Below, one piece after another: positions 1-6,779 of a DNA stretch of 11,708 bases (positions within the stretch are counted from its first letter, which is position 1; the number at the start of each line of letters is the position of its first letter). The notes under the pieces were generated by a model. The model was given only the letters and a program-made list of their open reading frames with translations, searched no databases and was not told the origin of the DNA. Origin of the DNA: CAYTRP01 sp964625145 (GTDB lineage: Bacteria > Sumerlaeota > Sumerlaeia > SLMS01 > JAHLLQ01); the NCBI GenBank assembly GCA_964625145.1, contig CAZVAQ010000107.1, forward strand, positions 1-11,708. Direction: 5' to 3'. The position numbers and the translations under genes were made by a program.

Positions 1-2365
1 CGCCACAGGCATCGCAGGTGACATAGACGTCGGGGAGGAAGTGCATCTCGACGCGCCTGAGGCCGTCGCCCTTGCACTCCTCGCATCGACCGCCTTTTAC
101 GTTGAAGGAGAAGCGTCCCTTCTCATAGCCGCGCATGCGCGCTTCCGCCGTCTGTGCGAACAGATCGCGAATATGGTCGAAGACCTTTGTGTAAGTTGCC
201 GGATTGGAGCGCGGTGTGCGGCCAATCGGCGTTTGGTCAATATGAATGATCTTGTCGACGTGGTCGATTCCTTCGAGCTGCTTGTGCGCGCCGACCGGGT
301 AGCCGGTGTCGTACACATGATTGTGAATGGCGGGAACTAGCGTCTCCATGATCAGGCTGGACTTGCCCGAACCGGACACACCGGTCACGGCGATCATGAG
401 GCCAAGTGGCAGCTCCAGATCGCAGCCCTTGAGATTGTGATGTGTGGCTCCGCGCAATTTCAGCATGCGATGTTTGTCCGGCGCGCGCCGCTGCGAGGGA
501 ACCGCAATCGTCTCCGCACCGGTAAGGAACCGGCCGGTCAGAGACTCCGGGGTCTTCTCGACCACTGATGGGGTACCGGAAGCGATGAGTTCGCCACCGA
601 GCCGTCCGGCACCCGGTCCAAGATCCACGACATGATCCGCCGTGCGGATTGTCTGCTCGTCGTGTTCCACAACAAGCACCGTGTTGCCCAGATCGCGCAG
701 GCGGCACAACGTCCCGATGAGTCGCTCGTTGTCACGCTGATGCAGGCCGATGCTTGGTTCGTCGAGAATGTAGAGGACGCCGGTGAGTTGCGAACCGATC
801 TGTGTCGCCAGGCGGATGCGTTGCGCTTCTCCCCCGCTAAGCGAGCCGGCATGGCGGTCCAGCGTGAGATAATGCAGTCCCACATCGAGCAGGAAGCCCA
901 GCCGGTCGCGGATTTCCTTCAGAGGTTCCAGGGCAATGCGCGCTTGCCGGTCGCTGAGCTTCAGCGCATCAAAGAAGTCCTTCGCCTCGCGGATGGAGAG
1001 ATTGCTGATCTGCGAGATGTTCCTTCCCTCCAGCCGGACAGAGAGTGCCGCGGCCTTTAGTCGCGCACCGTGGCATTCCGGACACGGGACGTCGTGCAGG
1101 AACTGCAGACCTTCCTCCGTGTCGGACAAGTTCTCCGCCTCGTGCAGCTTCTTGCGAAGGCGATGGACGATGCCTTCCCATGCGGTGGACAGCTCCTGCG
1201 TCTCTCCATTGCGCATCGGCACGCGGACGCGTATCTTTTCCTTCCCCATGCCGAACAGGATCTTCTGTCGGACGGATTCGCTGAGCTTCTTCCACGGCGT
1301 CTGAAGCTTGAATCGCAGTTCCCGCGCGAGTGCATGGATGACCTGACGATTCCACGAGCGCGACTGCGGATCGAGATCGTCCTCCGTCTCGAAGAGTCCG
1401 CGCCATGGAACCAGGGCACCTTCCGCAATCGAAAGCGACGGATCCGGGACAAGGGCATCCAGGTCCACCTCAGGAACCGATCCAATCCCATGGCATGTTG
1501 GGCACGCACCGAACGGCGCATTGAAGGAGAACATCCTGGGGGCCAGTTCCACATCCTGCGGTCCGTGTTCGGGACAGGCCAACGCCAGCGAGAACATCCG
1601 CTCGCCGTGCCATTCCAAACCTTTGGGATAGTTCCCTTCGCGGTCCGGCAGGATCTCGATGATGACGAAGTTTTCCGCCTTGCGGAATGCCGTCGTCACC
1701 GCATCGGTCAGCCGGCCGCGCTGGTCTGGGCCCACAATCACGCGGTCGACCAGCAGGCTGATGTCGTGTTTGAAACTGCGCTTCAGGCGTCGCTTGGGAT
1801 CGAGGTCCTCCATCTCTCCATCGATCTTTGCGCGGACGAAACCCTCCTTGAGGGCCTGCTGGAACAGCGCCTGGTACTCCCCTTTTCGGCCGCGAACGAT
1901 CGGCGCCAACACCTGCAACCGCGCACCCCTTGGCAAGGCCAGCACGCGCTCCACGATGTCCGGAATCGATTGCCGCTCCAGCGGCCGACTGCAGACCGGG
2001 CATTCCGGCGTTCCGATGTGCGCAAACAACAGGCGCATGTAGTCGTAAATCTCCGTCACCGTACCAACGGTGGACCGGGGATTGCGAGACACGGTCTTCT
2101 GCTCGATGGAGATGGCGGGAGACAGGCCTTCGATGTGCTCCAGATGCGGCTTGGGCATCTGGTCCAGGAATTGTCGCGCGTAGGCGGAGAGCGACTCCAC
2201 GTATCGCCGTTGGCCTTCTGCATAGATCGTGTCGAATGCCAGCGACGACTTCCCCGATCCGCTCAAGCCCGTGATGACCGTGAGCGAATTGCGGGGAATG
2301 CGCACGTCGATGTTCTTGAGATTGTGCTCCGCGGCGCCGTAGACCGCCAGATCGAGAAGAGCCAT
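1..2365 (-). CDS. uvrA: UvrA, excinuclease ABC subunit A (C-terminus cut by window edge)
   Basis: DNA damage-recognition ATPase of nucleotide-excision repair; it dimerises, loads UvrB at lesions and acts in the cytoplasm. I translated the frame by hand: 788 residues are visible and roughly 150-200 C-terminal residues lie beyond base 1. Seen in order: first Walker A GLSGSGKS (33-40); the first zinc module as C264/H267 and C288/C291, a CxxH variant of the usual CxxC; an ABC signature LSGGEAQRIRLA near 509 followed by ILDEPS (Walker B); the second Walker A GVSGSGKS (662-669); and the second zinc module, C761/C764 (CEEC) and C784/C787 (CDAC). The ATG at 2365 gives the normal UvrA N-terminus (MALLDLAVYGAAEHNLKNID). 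I see no Shine-Dalgarno sequence before it. It starts 72 bp after the bshC stop with no evident terminator between, so it is probably cotranscribed. Identity is certain; only the end is missing. Confidence 0.98.
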   Translation of the reverse strand, partial: MALLDLAVYGAAEHNLKNIDVRIPRNSLTVITGLSGSGKSSLAFDTIYAEGQRRYVESLSAYARQFLDQMPKPHLEHIEGLSPAISIEQKTVSRNPRSTVGTVTEIYDYMRLLFAHIGTPECPVCSRPLERQSIPDIVERVLALPRGARLQVLAPIVRGRKGEYQALFQQALKEGFVRAKIDGEMEDLDPKRRLKRSFKHDISLLVDRVIVGPDQRGRLTDAVTTAFRKAENFVIIEILPDREGNYPKGLEWHGERMFSLALACPEHGPQDVELAPRMFSFNAPFGACPTCHGIGSVPEVDLDALVPDPSLSIAEGALVPWRGLFETEDDLDPQSRSWNRQVIHALARELRFKLQTPWKKLSESVRQKILFGMGKEKIRVRVPMRNGETQELSTAWEGIVHRLRKKLHEAENLSDTEEGLQFLHDVPCPECHGARLKAAALSVRLEGRNISQISNLSIREAKDFFDALKLSDRQARIALEPLKEIRDRLGFLLDVGLHYLTLDRHAGSLSGGEAQRIRLATQIGSQLTGVLYILDEPSIGLHQRDNERLIGTLCRLRDLGNTVLVVEHDEQTIRTADHVVDLGPGAGRLGGELIASGTPSVVEKTPESLTGRFLTGAETIAVPSQRRAPDKHRMLKLRGATHHNLKGCDLELPLGLMIAVTGVSGSGKSSLIMETLVPAIHNHVYDTGYPVGAHKQLEGIDHVDKIIHIDQTPIGRTPRSNPATYTKVFDHIRDLFAQTAEARMRGYEKGRFSFNVKGGRCEECKGDGLRRVEMHFLPDVYVTCDACG

Positions 2366-2437
2366 GGGAACTTGATTGAAAGGATTTGTCTCAGGCGGCC
2401 GGATAACGCACCAACTTGTGGCCCCATCGAGCGCCGA

Positions 2438-4108
2438 CTACTCCCCGTTGACCCCCGAGAGATGAATGATGTGCAGCTTGGACGCATCCAGCGGCACATG
2501 CTCTGCGACCCACGCAGGCGCTGTCGGACCATACTGCGCCAGCAACGGCGAAGTCCACCCCAGCCAACGCTCCTGAAGCTGCCCCAATGGCCACAACGCA
2601 TTGCCGATGCGTTCCACTTGATCCGCAACGGTCTCCGCACGCCGGATGAGGAACTGGTCAAGCCGCTCGCGCAACTTCGCCTCACTTGAAGATACCGCCT
2701 GCGCCATCTTCTCCGCCGCCTTCACAAGACCCGTGTCGCGTGTCTCGGCCTCCAGCAGGTCGCGCAGGGACTGCAGTGTCCTCGTCGACTCCGCCAACTG
2801 GGCCTCCACGCGTTCACGCACACCCGTTGGATCGGCGACGGAGGCGGCGCGATGCTTCAGATCATCGGGACCGCCACGCACCAGCTCTTCCGCTTCAAGG
2901 CCCAACTTCTCCATCAATCGCTCGGTGCGCCGGTCCAACAACACCGCAGACGGACGCGGGAGCAACGTCGGCCTGAAAACGCCGAAGTGCCCGTACAGGT
3001 CACGAATCTGGGCGTGGTACAGCAACTCGGATGGACCCAGCACCGCCCCCACCGTCGGCAGGATGGCGTCCTGCACGATTGGCCGCAGTGCCGCTCCGGG
3101 ACCAAAGCGTGATGGGAACTCCCGCAAGTGGGCCAGGATCTGCTCGCCACTGAAGCGCGCGAGCTCCTCGCCTGTCACGGGGTGGGAAACAACCGCGTTG
3201 TCCCCACCGTGCCACGTGATCTTGCCGCGGACACCTTCGCATTCCAGGAAGACATTCGCTTCATCGCCCCGCCGGTGAAGCGTGTGCCCCGAGGCGCCAA
3301 ATGAATCCAGCAACGAGCCGGCATCGCGCACCAATCGGGTGCTGGCAGCGGGTTGCTGCAGTTCAGCGGCGATGACCGGAATGGCGCGCTGGCGGGCAAA
3401 GCCCAACCGTGGGGCGAATGGAACAATCCCCAAGGATCCAATCCAGCGGAGAAGGCAACGCACAAACTGGCTCTCCCAAGTGGCGCCGCCGGGATGCTGG
3501 CGCAGCCCATGGAGAAAATCGAAGAGGTCCTTTCGGAACTCGGTCTCCGCTTCCCCTTCGGAGAAGTCGGCAAGAAACGAATCCAACAGCGGCGGCAGAA
3601 GCGGCCGCGCATAGACCGGCGAGCCCGGCCGGCCCGGTTCCGGCGAAGCCGTCCAGGTTCGCGGCGCTGCGGAGGTCGACAGCCAGTTGACCGTGGCAAC
3701 CTCCGGGAAGTCATGATCGTCCGAGGCGACCCAGAAGACCGGCACGCACCGGCGGCCTGTCTCCTTCTCCACCAACCGCGCGGCATGGATCGTCGCGGCG
3801 GCCTTGTACAGGCAGAAGATGGGGCCTCCGAACAGTCCCGCCTGCTGGCCGGTGATGACGCAAAGCGTGTCCGGATGCGAGAGCGCCTCGACATTGCGTA
3901 GCACTTCTGCGGGAGCCTGATGCGCGCGAAGCCATGCGATCCACTCCTCGGATTCCGCGGAAGACAGCGGCGTCCACGATTGCGCCGGGCGTTTCTGCGC
4001 GTGGCGGGCAATCTCATGAGGCTGGGAGGGGTACCAGCCGCCGACCTCCGGATCACCCGACAGGTAGCGATGCTTCCATGATTCAAGAAAGTTCAAGGTG
4101 GCGTTCAC
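2438..4108 (-). CDS. bshC: BshC family, bacillithiol biosynthesis cysteine-adding enzyme
   Basis: In bacillithiol producers, BshC adds L-cysteine to glucosaminyl-malate (GlcN-Mal) as the last step in making this cytosolic thiol. The 556-residue length matches the family (about 540). Visible family blocks: ITGQQAGLFGGP (85-96) in the nucleotide-binding-like core; PVFWVASDDHDFPEV (123-137); RPIVQDAILPTVGAVLGPSE (342-361), followed by a Tyr/Gln-rich stretch; a predicted C-terminal coiled coil (about 425-505); and the LQERWLG segment (511-517) before the end. The start is GTG at 4108, 21 bp after the DUF4340 stop, with no clear Shine-Dalgarno. The tight spacing argues for cotranscription with the DUF4340 gene upstream and uvrA downstream. 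bshA (glycosyltransferase) and bshB (deacetylase) are not in the window, so bacillithiol production in this organism is inferred. Family assignment is firm; the exact thiol product is not. Confidence 0.93.
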   Translation of the reverse strand: MNATLNFLESWKHRYLSGDPEVGGWYPSQPHEIARHAQKRPAQSWTPLSSAESEEWIAWLRAHQAPAEVLRNVEALSHPDTLCVITGQQAGLFGGPIFCLYKAAATIHAARLVEKETGRRCVPVFWVASDDHDFPEVATVNWLSTSAAPRTWTASPEPGRPGSPVYARPLLPPLLDSFLADFSEGEAETEFRKDLFDFLHGLRQHPGGATWESQFVRCLLRWIGSLGIVPFAPRLGFARQRAIPVIAAELQQPAASTRLVRDAGSLLDSFGASGHTLHRRGDEANVFLECEGVRGKITWHGGDNAVVSHPVTGEELARFSGEQILAHLREFPSRFGPGAALRPIVQDAILPTVGAVLGPSELLYHAQIRDLYGHFGVFRPTLLPRPSAVLLDRRTERLMEKLGLEAEELVRGGPDDLKHRAASVADPTGVRERVEAQLAESTRTLQSLRDLLEAETRDTGLVKAAEKMAQAVSSSEAKLRERLDQFLIRRAETVADQVERIGNALWPLGQLQERWLGWTSPLLAQYGPTAPAWVAEHVPLDASKLHIIHLSGVNGE

Positions 4109-4129
4109 TCGGTCGTGATGAGGACGAAC

Positions 4130-5266
4130 TCAACGTTGTTTGAGTTTCTCCCCGGCGCCGAGGGCAAATGGTTCATTGGCCCCGGGACGCTTGTCCACGA
4201 TCGTGCCCGGTCCGATGGGCGGGGTCCACACCAACTCCGAGGCATCGCGTTGCAGAGGCAACAGGTCAAAGACTCCAAGGGCATCGGACTCCTGCTCCTG
4301 AGGCGAATCGAAGCCCAATCGGACAATGCCGGGTGCCGATTGATCCCGTCGCGCAGTCAGGGTGACGGGAAGCTCATAGCCTGAAATGCCCAGTTCCACA
4401 TGCAGCGCCACGTCGTTCTGCGCGGTCTCGGCAGCTTCCTCCAGGAAATCGGCCGTGCGAAGACGCGTGATCCATTCACACAAGGCATCCGCGATCACCG
4501 GATTCGCGTCCCGCCGCGCGCCATTCACAGTCACCGACCAACCCGTCGTGGTACCGGGGGTGCGCGCGAGGGAGTAACTCGCGGTCGCTTCCTGTGCCGT
4601 CACAGTGATCGACTCAACTTCTGACGGAGACAAGTTCGGGAATAGGAAGCGACGCCGCCAAGTGTAGACCGACTCGCCGGAAACGCACTCGGTCAACTTC
4701 CCGGGAATCTGGTACACAGCGTTTGAATCCGGCCGACGCACGTAGGTTCCCCACCCCGCCGTTCCCTCGACGGCCCGGCCCACAACCAACTGCTCCACAA
4801 GGCGCTCGCCCGCGAAAAAAGACACGAGGATGCCGCAACTGGCCGAGACGCTGAAGGCCCTCTGGTGATTCGCTGGATTCGAACCCTGGATGATGCCCGG
4901 AATGCCCGAATGTCCCTCCCCCGCAAGGGCAGCCAGCAGAGTGGCCTCGCGGTCCGGGTTCACCGGAAACCAATGGCTTCCATCGAGAATCTCCCAGCCA
5001 TCCGTACCCCGGCGCAGCTCGTGCTCGGTGCCTGAAGGGTACACGATCTCGAGGCGGTCAATCGCCCCGGGAGGAACTGCCGCGAAGAAGCGCTCTTTGA
5101 AGGGGTATTGCGGTTCGTTGCTGGCGGTGGCGGAGCGGGACTCAATGGCGCCGAGGCTGGAAAAAAGCCAGATCCCGACAGCCCCGACGCCCACGCACAC
5201 GCCCGTGGTCCTCACGATGCGGGAGAAGGAGGCGGACAGGGACCAGCGAGCCGGTTGCAATCTCAT
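4130..5266 (-). CDS. Membrane-anchored DUF4340 domain protein
   Basis: No biochemical function is established for DUF4340; members often sit beside GldG/ABC-2-type transporter genes, but none is visible here. The 378-residue product has a short basic N-terminus, one membrane segment (about 20-40, ending IWLFSSL) and a long extracytoplasmic region. It carries the typical repeated pattern of this family: a stretch such as AIDRLEIVYPSGTEHELRR, then DGWEIL, then a proline/aspartate turn (HWFPVNPDREA) and a helix. I place the start at ATG 5266 (MRLQPARWSLSASF). The longer open frame from TTG 5365 adds 33 low-complexity residues, and that TTG is part of a good -35 box, so it is unlikely to be translated. 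The Shine-Dalgarno is weak (GGA about 11 bases upstream). It is the first gene of the probable DUF4340-bshC-uvrA unit. Assignment to the domain is by pattern and could be checked with a profile search. Confidence 0.8.
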   Translation of the reverse strand: MRLQPARWSLSASFSRIVRTTGVCVGVGAVGIWLFSSLGAIESRSATASNEPQYPFKERFFAAVPPGAIDRLEIVYPSGTEHELRRGTDGWEILDGSHWFPVNPDREATLLAALAGEGHSGIPGIIQGSNPANHQRAFSVSASCGILVSFFAGERLVEQLVVGRAVEGTAGWGTYVRRPDSNAVYQIPGKLTECVSGESVYTWRRRFLFPNLSPSEVESITVTAQEATASYSLARTPGTTTGWSVTVNGARRDANPVIADALCEWITRLRTADFLEEAAETAQNDVALHVELGISGYELPVTLTARRDQSAPGIVRLGFDSPQEQESDALGVFDLLPLQRDASELVWTPPIGPGTIVDKRPGANEPFALGAGEKLKQR

Positions 5267-5284
5267 CAAGTTTCGTCCAAAGCG

Positions 5285-5299
5285 TCCGGATCTTCCGGA
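5285..5299 (-). repeat. Small perfect inverted repeat in the DUF4340 leader
   Basis: TCCGGA and TCCGGA, a self-complementary 6-mer repeated, are separated by three bases, 18 bases before the ATG at 5266. In the predicted leader RNA this could form a 6-bp stem with a 3-base loop close to the ribosome-binding region. Six base pairs can arise by chance in GC-rich DNA, so any role in translation is speculative. Confidence 0.35.
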
Positions 5300-5336
5300 G
5301 GGCGAAAACCCTTCGATGTCCGAACCATCACCAAGC

Positions 5337-5365
5337 AAGTTACCCCGCCGCACGGGCGCTGTCAA
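5337..5365 (-). promoter_or_regulatory. Sigma70-type promoter for the DUF4340-bshC-uvrA unit
   Basis: On the minus strand a perfect -35 hexamer TTGACA (5365-5360) is followed by exactly 17 bases and TAACTT (5342-5337), which matches the -10 consensus at three of six positions including the first T-A and last T. The expected transcription start is near 5330, giving a leader of about 64 nt to the ATG at 5266. It lies in the longest intergenic gap of the window, between the aminotransferase and DUF4340, which is where a promoter is expected. Spacing and position are persuasive; the -10 is only moderate. Confidence 0.6.
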
Positions 5366-5454
5366 TCACCCGGTCACCCTTGGCTTGCGGTTTTCGGGCC
5401 AATCGAGCTGGTTCAGGCCAAAGGGCATCACCACCCAAAGCGGACACTCGACAT

Positions 5455-5474
5455 CGGCTTTTGGCCCAAGGCCG
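5455..5474 (-). terminator. Weak hairpin directly after the aminotransferase stop
   Basis: Immediately past the TGA at 5478-5476, the minus-strand RNA can pair CGGC with GCCG, then a C/A mismatch, then UU with AA, around a G/C-rich loop. No U-tract follows, so it does not meet the usual intrinsic-terminator pattern. Its place between the aminotransferase stop and the next promoter is the only other support. Confidence 0.25.
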
Positions 5475-5475
5475 G

Positions 5476-6645
5476 TCAGAGACTGGCTGTGAACGCCCGG
5501 ATGCGCCGACCGGCCTCCACCAGCTTCGCCTCCGCCGTGGCAAAACTGGTGCGGATGTAGCCCTCCCCGCCGCGTCCAAAGGCGCTTCCCGGCACTGCCG
5601 CCACGTCCTGTTCTTCCAACAGGCGCTCGCAGAAGGTGTTCTCGTCCAGCCCCGTCCCCGTAATGTCGGAGAAGCAGTAAAACGCACCCCCGGGGACCGG
5701 TGTTGGCAAACCCGCGGCGTTCAGCGCCTCGGCCAGAATCCGGCGCCTCCGGTCATAGCTCTGGCGCATCGATGCCACATCCGTGTCGATACGCCGCAAC
5801 GCATCGATGGCCGCCACTTGGGCTGTGATGGGGGCGCAGAGCATGGCGTATTGGTGGATCTTCAGCATGCCCGTCACCAGGTCCGCCGGTGCGGCAATGT
5901 AGCCCAGGCGCCAACCGGTCATGGCAAATGCCTTTGAGAATCCCGAAACCAGGATGGTCCGGTCCTGCATCCCTGGAATCGTTGGAAAGGCCAGATGCTC
6001 GCCCACGTAGGTCAGCTCGGCATAGATCTCATCGCTCAACACCAACAAGTCGTGCGAACGGGCCAGCGCCGCCAGATGCTCCAGCACATCCTGTGGGTAG
6101 GTGGCGCCCGTGGGGTTGTTCGGATAGTTCAGGAACAGCAGCCGGGTGCGATCCGTGATGGCGGCGCGTACGTCTTCTGGATCGGGGATGTAGTCGTTCT
6201 CGCTGCTGACGGGCACGCACACGGGAACGCCACCGGCCAGCCGCACAAGCGCCTCGTAACACACGTAGCTCGGGTCGATGATGATGACTTCATCACCCGG
6301 ATTGAGAACCGCACGCAATGCGATGTCGATGGCCTGGCTTGCGCCGACCGTCACGAGCAACTCCTCGCGCTGATAGGACAAACCAAACCGATCGTGGAGA
6401 TAGCCGCCGATGGCATCCAGACTTTCGGGAAGGCCCCGATTGCCCGTGTAGCTGGTTTGTCCGCGTTCCAGCGAAAAGATCCCCGCTTCGCGGATGCTCC
6501 ATGGCGTGACAAAATCCGGCTCGCCCACACCCAGCGAAATCGCATCGGGCCGCGAGGCCACCAAGTCGAACAGACGGCGGATGCCGCTGGGCGGTAGGTC
6601 GGCGACAACTTGCGACAGGCGCTGGCGTTCGGATGTGACCATCAT
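5476..6645 (-). CDS. Class I/II pyridoxal-phosphate aminotransferase
   Basis: A fold-type I aminotransferase, 389 residues, the usual length for the cytosolic aspartate/aromatic/alanine group. Seen: substrate loop GVGEPDF (39-45); YTGNRGLPES (66-75); NYPNNPTG (173-180) with the cofactor-contacting Asn; D205 and Y208 in SDEIYAEL; the Schiff-base lysine K238 in SGFSKAFAMTGWRLGY; and R365 in YIRTSF, which binds the substrate carboxylate. All catalytic residues are present, so it should be active. The motifs resemble the PatA/aromatic and LL-diaminopimelate-like subgroup, but substrate cannot be read from sequence and no pathway genes adjoin. The start is ATG 6645 or the adjacent ATG 6642; neither has a Shine-Dalgarno. 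It lies 134 bp downstream of the secreted-protein gene and about 210 bp upstream of DUF4340, so it is probably transcribed separately from both. Confidence 0.95.
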   Translation of the reverse strand: MMVTSERQRLSQVVADLPPSGIRRLFDLVASRPDAISLGVGEPDFVTPWSIREAGIFSLERGQTSYTGNRGLPESLDAIGGYLHDRFGLSYQREELLVTVGASQAIDIALRAVLNPGDEVIIIDPSYVCYEALVRLAGGVPVCVPVSSENDYIPDPEDVRAAITDRTRLLFLNYPNNPTGATYPQDVLEHLAALARSHDLLVLSDEIYAELTYVGEHLAFPTIPGMQDRTILVSGFSKAFAMTGWRLGYIAAPADLVTGMLKIHQYAMLCAPITAQVAAIDALRRIDTDVASMRQSYDRRRRILAEALNAAGLPTPVPGGAFYCFSDITGTGLDENTFCERLLEEQDVAAVPGSAFGRGGEGYIRTSFATAEAKLVEAGRRIRAFTASL

Positions 6646-6779
6646 GACAGGGACGCTTTTTTCGTGTGAAGTGGATCAAAACAAGGAAGGTTGAATGATC
6701 GTGGCCAGCCCACCAATTGCATGGGCAGGAAATCAACCTGCTTTCGATTCAAATGTTGGATAAACCGGCAAGCGGTTGA

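Noticed and set aside
1070..2689. A 539-codon open frame on the plus strand opposite uvrA and the end of bshC
   Set aside because: It lies antisense to two firmly identified genes and crosses their junction. Its translation is rich in Arg, Gln, His and Leu without any family motif, as expected for a shadow frame in GC-rich DNA.
3175..4086. A 303-codon minus-strand frame inside bshC
   Set aside because: Same strand, different frame from BshC; Arg/Ser/Ala-rich with no recognisable domain, and BshC motifs occur throughout the other frame.
5366..5428. A 20-residue minus-strand open frame (begins MPFGLNQL) ahead of DUF4340, considered as a leader peptide
   Set aside because: It ends just upstream of the predicted promoter, so it would not be in the DUF4340 transcript, and it lacks a convincing ribosome site. 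The likeness of its start to a reverse-transcriptase motif is too short to mean anything.
6725..6741. Inverted repeat GCAGG / CCTGC with a 7-base loop between the secreted-protein and aminotransferase genes
   Set aside because: Only five base pairs and no T-run on the minus strand; not enough for a terminator or operator call. No clear promoter hexamers were found in this 134-bp gap either.
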